Origin: Cinclus cinclus
Taxonomy: Eukaryota > Chordata > Aves > Passeriformes > Cinclidae
DNA: 64,000 nucleotides
Direction of reading: 5' to 3'
NCBI RefSeq assembly: GCF_963662255.1
Contig: NC_085068.1
Location: 4,588,001-4,652,000, forward strand
This document shows, piece by piece, positions 13,125 to 25,000 of this stretch (position 1 is the stretch's first letter; the number at the start of each line of letters is the position of its first letter). A program made the position numbers and the translations under genes. A model generated the notes under the pieces. That model had not been told where the DNA came from. It did not search any database and was given only the letters and a program-made list of their open reading frames with translations.

Positions 13125-13848
13125 TTATCTCGGTGGTGTGTGCCTCGGGCTGGATCCTCTGATGGATCTACAGGACCCTAAAGTCACCCTTTGTTTCAGT
13201 CTTAGGTTGCAATGCAGGATGTAACCAGCAGTGTGTATTCTATCACCATCTGTTAAACCAGCAGGGGCAGTGATCTTTATCTCTTCCACAACCCATCCTT
13301 CCTCCAGGAGATATCTCCTGTTAATGGGCCATTGAGTCCCAGTGCACGGCTGAGAAAATTCCATCATCCCGCTGGGAGATGCTCCACACAGGGGGAGGAG
13401 CCAAACATTTCCTATCTAGATAAAAACTGAGATTTGGAACACCAAGGCAGTCTTTTTCCACTGGATTCCAGAGGAAAACCAGACCCATCTACATCATCAC
13501 TGGACCTTCAGAGGAAAAGTGCACCCTTCTACAGGAGCACTGCTCCAACAGAACCACATCTGTCACTGCAGGAGGACTGCAGCCACTGCTCCCATGGGCC
13601 TGCTCCAACACCCTGACTGACTGACGGGGTGTCAGCTTGGATTCTGACTCTGTCAGTGGTATTTTTTGTATTATTATATTTTTATTTTCATTTTCCTAAT
13701 AAAGAACTGTTATTCCCATTGCCACATCTTTGCCTGAGAGCCCCTTAATTTCAAAATTAAAATAATTTGGAGGGAGAGGGTTTCATTGTCCATTTCAAGA
13801 GAGGCTCCTGCCTTCCTTAGCAGACACCTGTCTTTTCAAACCAAGACA
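13125..13848 (+). mobile_element. Endogenous retrovirus LTR, probably solo
   Basis: The block has LTR architecture on the plus strand. A TATA-like GATAAAA lies at 13419-13425, a polyadenylation signal AATAAA at 13698-13703, and a terminal CA closes CCAAGACA at 13848. From memory, the 3' half (CTGTCAGTGGTATTTTTTG, CTTTGCCTGAGAGCCCC, ending CTTTTCAAACCAAGACA) is widespread in songbird genomes as an ERV LTR. No gag, pol or env remnant lies beside it, so a solo LTR is likely. The 5' edge is approximate. The bases after 13848 (GTTTC) do not recur at the proposed left edge, so no target-site duplication was confirmed. The family name is not assigned. Confidence 0.7.
13698..13703 (+). promoter_or_regulatory. 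LTR polyadenylation signal AATAAA
   Basis: A canonical AATAAA sits 279 bp downstream of the TATA-like box inside the LTR, the spacing expected for the R region. This sets the orientation of the LTR to plus. Confidence 0.6.
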
Positions 13849-14082
13849 GTTTCCAAATAAATGAGCAGCCAATCACAAAGCCCACATGGCATGAGGCTTT
13901 TGGGTATTCCCACTCATCTTACTGAGATATTCCTGGGCTTCTCCTGGAAGCAGAAAAACAATGAAGAAAGGGAATTATTGAGGTAAATTCGTATTGGATG
14001 CTTCCACCCTGGGAAAGTAAGCCTCTGTGTCGTGGCAGTTTTGAGTGCCAGGATCCATTGGATTGGAGCATGCCAAGGAATG

Positions 14083-14307
14083 TTCTTCACTGGGAAGGAA
14101 TTCTCCCCTGTGAGGGTGGGGACACCCTGGCAGAGGGTACCCAGAGAAGCTGTGGCTGCCCCATCCCTTGAATTTTTCAAGGCCAGGCTGGATGAGACTT
14201 GGAGCAACCTGGGATAGTGGAAGGTGTCCCTGACCATGGTAGGGATTAAGAACAAGATGACCTTTAAGGTCCCTTCCAACCCAGACCATTCCATGACTCA
14301 ATGAATC
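14083..14307 (+). mobile_element. CR1 LINE 3' fragment
   Basis: A plus-strand CR1 tail starts in the GGGAAGGAATTCTCCCCTGT block. It runs through a degraded CTGGCAGAGGGTACCCAGAG, AGAAGCTGTGGCTGCCCCAT, CAAGGCCAGGCTGGATGAGA, GCAACCTGGGATAGTGGAAG and GGTCCCTTCCAACCCAGACC, and ends at the CATTCCATGACTCAATGAA tail. It lies 235 bp after the LTR. Confidence 0.9.
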
Positions 14308-17150
14308 TACCATCTGTGCAGAATATTGTCCACAAGAAACCATTTTTTAGCGTTCAGGTAATCAAATACCGGCTGTTAAGTAAAAACAAAGTATTTTGAG
14401 TGTGGCCTTAATTTGTTTGTAACAGCTTGTTTTTAATTGGTAGAGAACTGGTTCCCATAGAGGGATAAGGGTTTGGCAGCCCCTTTTCCTGGTGTTTAAT
14501 GCCATGCTCAACCTGCCCTTGTTCTATCACACAGACCACTCTGGTATCTGCTGTGCTGGAACCATGGAGAGCCCTGCTAGGGACAGAAAAGCCCATATTT
14601 GGCAGAAAAGCACAGTATCGCATTGTGATTCATCCAAAGAACCATGTGAGTGATGAGAGGAGTCACTGTGAGTGCCTGCTCAGGCAGCATCTGCTCGAGG
14701 GGCTCCTCTGCCCACCCAGGGGCTGGCAGCTCATGTTGGGGACACAGTCCCTCTCCTCTTCCTCAGCCAGTTTTGCTCAAAATCCCCATTCCAAGTGGTT
14801 TCCTGCTTCACTGCTTTCCTGGTTTGGCTCAACATCTGCTGTGGGAGCCAGGGGATTCCTCACCCGGGGTTTCTGTTTGATGGGAGACCCCCAGGCCCTC
14901 GCTTTAATGAAGGAACTAAATATCTTACATCAGGTTTTTGAGCACCCACTGCTCCAGATGAAATCACTGGGGAGCTGCATCCACTTCAAGTTTCAGAGCC
15001 CATTTAGTTTTGATTTTCATCTGGTATCTAGGGCAAACTCTGGGAAGTGTCTTATTTCATCCAGTCTCACCAATGTCTGTGATTTTATCAGGAAGTCTCA
15101 GGGTATGTGGTGTGTTTTTTCCTTAACATCCCAGCTTTAACCATCAATTGATCACACCAGAACTGAGTCACTCAGTTAAAAATAAAAGCTTGTGTCCCCT
15201 AAAACATTGAGTAACAGTTAGGAAAACACAGAAACTGCAAGAAAAAGGGAAGGGAAAGTGCAAGAACTCAGAATTTTCTATTGCAGACATCTTGTAAGGG
15301 ATCTCTTAGACAAAACCAGGATTTTGGGAGGTCGGGGTTTGGAAATCCTGCAGGAGAGCTGATGACATGAGGTGCTGGAGGGCTTTCTGGGTGTTTCCAT
15401 CTGATTTGGAAAGAAAGGCTGCTCAACCCTACTTCATTTTATCACAGGTGAATAATAAAAATATTGGGTTCATAAAAGGTGAATTATGGGAAATGTGTGA
15501 AAGAAGGTACAGAGTGCTAGAGTGATGCCCGTGACACAGTCCATAGCAAACATGGGAAGAGCTCTCCTGGTCCAGCCCTTCTGGGTGATGCTCCCAGATG
15601 CTGTGTTTGTGGGAGTTCCTCCATTCCATGGAGGAAAAGCCTTAAAATGGAAAAATATTGAACACATGAATGAGCTCAAGCATTTTTCACTCCAGTTATG
15701 GAGCAGCTGCCCTGGGATGAGACTCCCTGGGAAGGCAGACAGGACAGGTATGGTGGGAACACTTTTTAAGCATATTTTCCCACTGGAGGGGATAAGAGAG
15801 CAGAGGGCTTCCAAAGGGTTTGGAGCAGGGAGCAGGAGCCAGGGCTGGCATATCCCAACCCAATCAGTCACTGGAGCAGAGCATTGCTCATTCTCCACTT
15901 TATAAAGCTGGAATTTGCACTTGGGCCAAAGTCCTCCCATCAGCATCAATATTCCATCAGGCTCCCGAGGCTGCCACATGCACAGTCCCTCAGTGCTGTT
16001 TGGGAAACCCAGACGCCTGATAAATGTTTGACCTAAGCTGCCTTTCCCATTTTTTACTTCTTTTCCTCCCTCTCTCTGCACAGCCAGCCCCGTTTCTCAC
16101 ATCCCCAGATGCTGGGAAGGGACGAGGCTGCTCCTTGTCCGTGGCTTTCCCATCCCTGCACCAGCCTGTGACAGCTCCCCTCCTATTCATGCCGTGCAGG
16201 AAGGAAAACTCCCTTTAAAAACACCAGATCAGGCAGAAAGGGACACTGCCCTTTTCTGCACAGCCACAACTGCTTCTCGGGGCAGCTGGTTCTAATTACA
16301 GCTGCGTAATTGCAGAGCTGCACTTGGCCATCCCAGCGAGGGACCGCCGCTGGCAGGGCCATTCCTCGGAGAAACGCCAGCCCTGGGCTCCCAGCACCAC
16401 AGGGAATGGTTGGGAATATTTCTCTTCCCTCTCTCCCTGCCTCAGCAGCCCCCAGGCTCCACAAATTCTAACTTTCACACACCCAGGGAGGAAGAATCAT
16501 TGTTATTTCAGGACCGTGAGCCAAGGAGAGAAATAAGAGGACAAAAGAGAAGCTTGTTTTGTTGGGGCTTTTTATTTCCCCTCCCCAGCTTCATCATTCC
16601 TAACTCCATTTGCAATTCCAGCCTGCTTCAGAATATCTCTTGCCAGCCATGGATGCCCTGTGGGATTACCCTTTCTTCTCCATTGTCTTTGCCTGCTTTC
16701 CTGCAGATAACAGGGAATACAGCATCTTGCATCGCAAGTGTTCTTGGAAAAGCACTGTGTGCAGTGGCCGTGCTGGCTGACAGGAGATGGGTGTTGGGAT
16801 GGCAGGAGAGAAATGTCTGGGGTAGAATTGGTGGCTTGGTGTAATAAAAACCTTGTCATTGCTATTGGGATTCCACTGGTCCCCCATGTGGGGCTGTTCC
16901 TCAGAGAAACGTCACAGACACCACAGCTGCAGAAATAATGGGGGTGTTTTTCACTTCCTATTAAAACAGCTGTAACTGGGCTATGTTTGGGGTTTGAACC
17001 TCACAAACTGGGGGAATGAACTACACGGATGCAAGGTTTCCTTTAGAATGGGCTGGGCTCTGCCTTTATATTAAACAATCATCAAGGAATGCTCATTCTG
17101 TGGTTCTTCTTCCTGAGACATCCAGTACGTTTGGTTTGGGCTGCTTTCAT
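14308..17150. other. Unique sequence with long chance-like open frames
   Basis: The stretch has a plus-strand open frame at 14,499-15,140 (213 codons) and a minus-strand open frame at 15,470-16,081 (203 codons). Neither shows a domain, repeat or composition I recognise, and both begin without flanking splice signals I would trust. The local base composition is mildly GC-rich, which lengthens chance frames. Around 16,293-16,321 two TAATT(A/G)CAG motifs follow one another and may be part of a regulatory element. Confidence 0.5.
16293..16321 (+). promoter_or_regulatory. Paired homeodomain-type motifs with E-box
   Basis: TAATTACAGCTGCG (16293-16306) is followed immediately by TAATTGCAGAGCTGC (16307-16321). 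Each half holds a TAATT core, the recognition core of many homeodomain proteins. The first also overlaps CAGCTG, a bHLH E-box. The arrangement is a near-direct repeat. Function is inferred from motif content only. Confidence 0.3.
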
Positions 17151-17160
17151 CCATGACCTT

Positions 17161-17240
17161 GCCCAGCTGTGACACAATATTCATGTCACCTGTCAGGATT
17201 GCCCAGCTGTGCCACAATATTCATGTCACCTGTCAGGAGG
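17161..17240. repeat. 40-bp tandem duplication, two copies
   Basis: Two head-to-tail 40-bp units (17161-17200 and 17201-17240) begin GCCCAGCTGTGACACAATAT and GCCCAGCTGTGCCACAATAT. They differ at one internal base and at the last two bases. The second copy ends in a 7-bp inverted repeat, TGTCACC (17224-17230) and GGTGACA (17239-17245), which the first copy lacks. The high identity suggests a recent duplication. Confidence 0.9.
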
Positions 17241-20074
17241 TGACACAGGGACCTGCACACACTGCCCTGGTTTCCCACTGCACTGATCCCAGGGCAGCCC
17301 TTCTCCCCCCTCAGGGGATGCCAGGACTGGTAAGTGCTGTGTGCCAGGGTTCTGTTTGCCTCCTTTTAGAATCATAGATTCTAAAGCCAGTGATTAGACG
17401 TCATTCAAAGCAACAGATTCCTTATTAACAAACACTTTGTGCCAGCACTTGGGGCGTTGGGTGACATTTCCAAGCCTGGTTTGGCAGAAGACATCCCTGT
17501 GCACTTCCCTGGCATTTGCCACTTGCCTGTGGCTCTGAAGACTCACCTGTGGCACAGTGAGAACTCTGGGAAGTGTTTAATTTAGAAGCAGTTCTCTTTA
17601 ACTTCATACAGCTGTTTATTTCTCATCCTTTATTTATTATGACTGCAATGAAACTGCTCAGGAGGAGATTTGGGTTTTTTCTCCAAAACTTCTCATCCAC
17701 ATTTAGTGCCTCTGCTGGACCTGGCTTATGTCATGCCTTGTGGTTTCTGACAGAGGCAGGAAGACAGGGGAATATGAAGAGGTCACAAGAATAATTTGCT
17801 TAATAAGATGTGTCTTCCTACCTACAAGCTGTCAATGTTATGCTTACCCCCTGAACCATGAAAGGTTATAAATTACTTGTTTATCTGCCTCATTTCTGGA
17901 TGTTTCCATTCTCTGTGTGACATTCAGATCCCTTTTTCTGAATCATTCTGCTTTTGGGCACTTCACATCACACGGCACTGGTTCTAATGGATAATATTGA
18001 AAGTAAATTCAGTGTTTCAGTGGCTTATTTTCCCCCAGCAGTATCAATTTCCAAGGCTTCTTTTCTTTTTTGTGGGATAGTGTGTTGTCTAGTAAAATGC
18101 CAATATAAATTTGGGGGGATAGAATTTGCCAGTAGAATTTGGGGGAAGTCTCTTTCCAAGGTGCATCCTAGATGTGAAGGCTCAAGGGAAACCCAGCTGG
18201 GTCATCCCCAGCAGCCATGCTACTTTTGTTTTTCCAGCAAGGACTTTTACTGTGTCAAAATATCCAAGTAAGGAGAGGGAAAAAATGTAGAGGAGGTTGG
18301 AGGACTATGTGAAATTCAGAGAAAGCAGAGGAGGAGGAACAACAAAGTGCCCCAAGGCAAGGGAACAGGCTCCAGGCAGGGAAGAGGATACAGGGATATT
18401 TTATCATTTCTTTCCTCTTTAAAATCTTATTTCTTGAAACCCACCTGACAAGTTCAGCAGTTTTACTCAAAAAAAAAAAAAAAGGAGAAAAAAAAAAGGC
18501 AAAAAACCACAAACCTAAAATGATGAGAGACAAGTGACAAAATTGACACTGGGGCTTGTGAGAGTGTTGGTCAGGCCATGTCCTGGGAAATCAAGATTAG
18601 AAAAAACCATGGTTTTAAAGACTGTCCTGAACTGATTAAATGCCACAAAATCACTCCAAAACTGCTCTAAAATTTTAATATAAATGCTCTGGATTTTTAA
18701 AGTTCAGCTGAATCCCTGAGGATGTATAAACCATATGAACAGAGGGTGATGGGCAAAAAGGGACAAAATGGGTGGTTTAATAAAATCAGCGACATTTTTC
18801 AGTGTCTGGTTATAATAAATGGGTCATGCAAAAGGAGTCCCTGAATTTCCTAACCTTAAACTAATGTGAGACATACCAAAATAACCTGTTAATCAAACTG
18901 AAACAAGAAAATTAATTAAACCAGAACTTCTAATAGAATATTCCATCTTCCTCTGGGTCAGGCTACATCACCACAATCAAACCACTTGTTGTTTCAGAGG
19001 ATACATAAAAATTTGCTAAATATATTTTATTGCCAAAACATTTCGAAGCAAAGTTTATTTGCTCACATTCTGTTGCTAATTCCTCTTGTAAATATTGTTT
19101 GAAGTGTTTGTTGTTCTTTTAAACTGTGAGCAGCTGTAGTGGTCTGGGAGGCAGCACTAATGAACAGATGTGTATGGCAGAAAAAAAGCTATTATCTTCC
19201 TTTTGTTCACCAAAACTTGTTAATTTGGGACTATTTGAATTTCAAGCTGCAATTTTATTGTACACCAAAGGTGTAATAGTGGGCTTTAGAAGCTGAGATA
19301 GGGGTTTTTTTTGCCCTTAGTTTTTCTTTTCCCTTATTTACCTATCTGTAACATAAAAATCCATTAATTACCTATTCCAACCCAGCTACCTACTGGTTCT
19401 TTATGGTCTGCAAGAAGCTCATATAAAATAGACTGGGGAGAATTTGGCTGTAATCAGTGGGAAATGACAGTTCCCAAAGCCTGAAACAGTTTACACGAGC
19501 ATCACTTATACAAGAAAACATAATGAGGAAAGAATTTGGCATCCCTGAACTTCTCTTTTCATGCCTTTGGCTGACTGGTCTAATTGTGGCCTCACCAAAT
19601 TAAGAGAAACTTTTCTAGTGTTTCAGTAGGAGCAGACCTAGATATTGTTTGGAAGGTTGGGGTTGTTGCTGTTTTCCATGGGATGTTTGGAAGCTTAGGG
19701 AATGCACAGCAGAGACATGCAAGAGGCAGAATTAACAGGTTTCAATCAGGCTGGCATTTCTGGTGTGATTTATGTCTTTAAACCACCATCAAAAGATGGA
19801 AATCTACTAAATGCTGTGTACTCCTTGGGTGGAGATCAGAGGGCCCAGTGTGGGAATGATCTGTTAATGGAGTAATAACAAGAGATTATGGAAAAGGAAA
19901 TTAAATACTCTCCTTGATAATCCAGAAAAAATATCCTGCAGATCCCTTTGTACTGCCACTGTGTGGAAGTGTGGAAATCCAACTGAGCACCATGGATCTA
20001 GAGAAGTCCACACCAGGGGATTTTCTTTCCTTTCCTCATATCCTTGAAGCTAAAATATACATACACTTATAACC

Positions 20075-20118
<44 letters not shown>
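20075..20118. repeat. Compound microsatellite (AT)12(GT)10
   Basis: Twelve AT units run directly into ten GT units. The AT part is self-complementary and can extrude as a cruciform. The GT part is a classical Z-DNA-forming repeat. Confidence 0.95.
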
Positions 20119-22013
20119 AAAAAATAAATATATGTGTCACTTTGGGGTGTATTTCCCCAGCTTGAATCTTGCTTTATTTCATTCCTTTTATTTCAGGCTC
20201 TCTCCTTCTTCAAACTATTAATTTCCTCCCTGCCTTTGGCATTGACATGCTGTCACCACATTCAGCTTTGTGTGTCACCCCCTGCACCCCAGCACCAGGG
20301 ATCCCTTTTAACCTCTTCTGTAATTGAGTATTCCAGTGACAGGGCACTGAAGTGACTCTGCTCCACTGCCATGTGAAGGTGAGAGGATTTTAGGGTCACC
20401 CAAGACCAGGTGATGTCTCTCCCTCTTTTGCAATGGGAACCTGTTATTATGCAGCTTGAAAACCTCCAGGCAGTTCAGGCACCTACTTCATGCTGCAAAC
20501 TCATATCTTATTTATTGTCCACCGTTTAAATTAAGTCACATTTACTGTGGCTCCAAGGCATCTTTGCCCCTTTGAATCTCTGTTTCAAATTATTTTCCCC
20601 TAGATGTCATTAGCTGGTATTTGCCAGGTTGCATCTCATTTTGTTTTCTGTATTTTTGCTTAATAACAAAAAAACATGAGGGGTCACTTTGAGGCAGTGG
20701 AACTAATGGGCAATCATGGATATTATGGAAGCTTGAAAAATTGTTAAGGTGATGAAATCTTTCTAGTTCTACATGCTAATGAAAACCCAGCATGGGGCTG
20801 TTTCTGAGATAATCCTATTTCTAGGCTGATTGAAATATCATTGTGAGTGCTTTCTTCTAAATATATATGTTCTAAGGATCCATACATTTGGTTTCCCATG
20901 AAATTGGAGTTTGCTCCTCATGAACTCGCCTATGAAATAGATTAGGTGGATGCTTGTAAAATCTTATTAAGCTGCTGTTGCTTGACATTTTGTGCATGTG
21001 ATGGAGGGACGGTCTGGGATGGGCAGTGGAGCAGGGGCTCGGGTGTGCTGCTCCTCCTGCCCACAGCCACCCAGTGCCTCCCTCACAGGGCTTTGCCCAT
21101 AACACCAGCTGGGGACTCAGGAGCCTGATGGTCAGCAAGGAGCTGAGTATAAAAGATTTTTAAGCAAATATTGAAAAATGACCATATTGATGGCCCTATC
21201 AGAGTATTTCCCCTTGCCAGGATGCCCTGGTGATGTGGACGCAGTTGGGTTGGGACAGTGTTGGGAGGGAATATTTGCTGTGTGAGCCTGAGCTGCCACT
21301 TAGTGCAGTTCCCAGCAGTCATTGGGTGATTGCTAAGTGGAAGTGGGGTGGTTTTGTGGCACTTTGGTGGTTAACAGGTTATCCCTGCCGTGAGGCTCAC
21401 CAAGCTGTCATGAGGTGCCAGGCACTCAGGCTCTTCAGACCTTGGCTCACGGCATCACCACGGGCTCCTCATGGGCAGGAGAGTATGAAATGAAACACAA
21501 GGGAAGTGCTTTTCTCTGCATGACCCCGTCTCTGTGCTTTGAGTGACTTTTATTCACTCCACAGGCTGAGTAAAGTCCCAGTCTGGGCTCGGCTGGAATA
21601 AACATCTGTGGCTGAATAACTGCACTAATGCAGGGAACACATGATGAAAAGTAGGGATTGTGAGCAGGGAATTTTTATTCAGTACAACGAAAATTCTCTC
21701 CCCAGAATGAATGGCAGCTATTCATGTCAATGAGAGGAGAGATAAGGAGTCAGGACAATTTTACTAACCCTTAATAAGGCTCCCAATCTATTTATAAATT
21801 GCCATGGATGTGTGGCTCCATTTTCAGCTGAGACAGATGGCAATAGTTCAGTTCAACCACTTTTTTTTCCTTAGTGCTCTAAACCCATTCTGGACTTTGT
21901 TGCTGGTTTTCCTTTGATCAGATGCTGATGTTTCTGCAGCTTGGTCCCTCCTCACCCCAGGGATGGCTGCAGGGCTCTTAGGAATGCCTTTCCCTCAAGG
22001 CCAAGACCTCGCA

Positions 22014-22039
22014 TCCTCCTCCTCCTCCTCCTCCTCCTC
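22014..22039. repeat. (TCC)n trinucleotide repeat
   Basis: About 26 bp of uninterrupted TCC units follow GCA. This homopurine-homopyrimidine tract is able to form triplex DNA. Confidence 0.95.
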
Positions 22040-25000
22040 AGGAGCCCTTGTAGTCACATCTGATCAGAGATCCCCCTTTGATCCTCACTAACCCTTTCAC
22101 CTCCATCGTTGTCCTTCAGCTTCACCTTTCCAGATACAGATCACCCTCCCTTATCTATTGAGTTTAAGTTGCATTGGAGTGACTTCAGCATCTGGAAGGA
22201 TGAATCCTGAGGGATTAAAACCTCCAAGAGCTGCACCAGCACAGGGGGAGATGATGGGCTCCTCCTGTATCACTTTCTTTCCAGCTTCAGGGAATTGTGA
22301 GCTCAGAAGAGTCTCTGATAGTCCAAGCAGATAATTCCTGTTTATTCCCCCAGGACCAGGTCCCTTGATGCTGCTCTGACTCCCTTTAACAGCAGCTTTA
22401 ACTTTTGAAGTAATCTATAAGATGATAAAAATATTAATGGTGTGTCAAAATGTGTCTGTTCAAAACATCCCAGTGACATCCCAGTTTTGTCAGGTGAAGC
22501 TGTTGGATGGAGGTAGAGGGTCACCATGGCTGGGATGGGATTTGATGTCATTAGTGTGGTTCATTGACATTGAGGAAAATCTTTCATTTTGGACTTCACA
22601 TGAATTGTTGATGATATTTGTTGGGTTTTGGGTTTTTGTTTTTAATATATTGAGCAGCATTCTCAGAAATCACCAGATGAAATCTCTGGCCTGTTCTCTG
22701 TCTCAGGCACCCATAATGATAAATTGGGCTCTAAAACTCCAATGCTGTTATCAAGTGCATTCCTGTAGTGCAGTTTATTGGCTTCAACAGTCCCAACTGT
22801 ATATTTATTTTTTTCTCTTTTTCCCCCATATCTATTCACATTCTTTACAATGCAGAAAATGAAATTAGTACATTAACTGAATAATCCCATGCACCAAAAG
22901 GATGGAGGGAAAGGACACCACTGTTGTACATTCCATGGACCCTTCTTGGGTGTTTTTGTACCAGGCTGCAGTTTGAAATATTATGGGGAAGTATAGGAGG
23001 AAGAAAAGTTTCTGCTTGTCTGCTGAGATAATTTTCTCTGGAATCATATTCCAGGAGGCTTCCCTTGATACTTTACATCCCATGAAGCTGTGACCCCTTT
23101 GGCTTTGTGGCATATGTGTCTTAAAAACACAATCTTTGCATAAAAGCCTTGGAAATGCTCTGAAGCCTGGGACTGCAGCAAGGACTGAATCCATGTGATG
23201 TTGTCATAACAACAAACAATAATTTGAAATGCAGATTTTTCATCTCTACTCTTTGGTTGTGATTGAAAGCTGTGGAAAATGGGGGATTTGCTGCACTGAG
23301 ATTGTTCCTATTAGAATAAGAAGGTGATAATGGGAGCTGGTAGGATGCCCGAGAGATCAGGAGGATGATTTATGAATACTCCTAAACCATAACATAGCTA
23401 AACCAAGAATTAGTTGTGTTCCTGTGGTGGTCTATCCAGCTATTTCTGTTGAGCCTGTAAGACTGGTGTGACCACTGGGGCATCTCTGGGATCTCTGGAA
23501 CAAACAGCTTTCCTGCAGGTAAAGCCCAAAGTTGCAACCCTCTGATAAACCTGTGGAAATTGCACTAACTTTGGTGTTTGTTTCCAAACAAGTGTTACAT
23601 CACTTGGAGCAGATGAAGGGAGTTTGCTGGGTTATTTACAAATAGTTTTTACTGCAAAAAAAAAAAAAATAGTGTTTTCTCTCTGTGAGGAAGGAGTTGT
23701 GTGATTCCCCAGGTCTGTCACTCCATCAGCCACTGCTGCTGTCACTTGTTCTTGTGCTGGTGCTGGAGGTCAGGCTCAGCTCCCAGCCCAACCCATCCCA
23801 CAGGTGCTCTCCACATCCTCTCTGTAAATCCACAGCCATTCCCTGTGCTGCCACTCTGAATCCACAGGGTACAGCCCTCCCTCCAGATGTGGACAAAGCA
23901 CCTTTATCTAAATTATCCCAGTTTTTGTGTGTTCCTCTTTACCATTCAATGCAGGGTACAGGAACAAGCCATGACACTGCCTGGGGAGGGAGGGGTGAAA
24001 ATACAGCCCAGGGCTGGCTACTGCCTCACTTTAATATTTTATATCCAGATAAGAGAAAATCACACTTTGCACATGAACTCTGGCCTGTCTTCTCTGCCCT
24101 TTCTGGCTTCATTCATGCTCCTTTTGATACTTTTCATGTTTCCTGATGCCTCAAATGGCAGAAATCTTCTTATTTTCCTTGATAGGTTTTGTGATTTCCT
24201 TAGTCATCCATATCTGTCCTTGCTCTTTTCTTTTTCTAATATCTCTGAGAAGCCAACTCATTTCCTGAGCTTTACACAAGGGCTTTTTCTTTTCCTTTTA
24301 TATTTCTAATCTTCATTTCCTTTCTCTGTCCCTGTCCATCTTCTTTCCACTCCCTCATTTCTGCTTTTCCTGTTACACCAGTGCTTTCCTCAGTCTGTCT
24401 GAGTAAAATCTAGCCAGTTTGATTTTTATAAAAGAATAATCATAAAGTGAATACGCTTGGTATACCAACAGAGGCAAAATTTGTTCTGAGCGGTGTAAAT
24501 ATTCTTGAGATCTCAGAACCCTTGAAATGAATCTTCCACCCTTTGGGAAAGAGGTACCAATGGCATTTGTTGGTGCTCTGGAGATGCTGGGCCAAGCAGA
24601 AGAAGCACATCAGTTGCCTGCAGCTCTTTCAGACTTATATTACCACATCATCTATAGAAACAGCTGTTAGACAGAAAAAAAAAAGATGGGGAAAAACCAG
24701 ACACAAGCCTTAGCTGCAATTATTTCTAGTGGCAGGCACAATCTCCAAAGCTGCAGAGATTTCTGCTTGCTTCAGATAAGACACTCAGGTTTGGATGTCT
24801 TTTTTGGAGCCTCTTTCAGTGTTGCTTTGCTGCAGAGTGGTGGGACAGACTGGTGCCAGCTAGCCTGGTTCCAGACCCAGGGTCCTGCCACCACCCCTCT
24901 GCTTCCCCTGCAATGCCCCAGACTTGCACCCCACAAAATCGACTGCTTAAATGCCTTGACTTACTTAATAATAATTCTGGAATAAACAACTCTTATTCAA

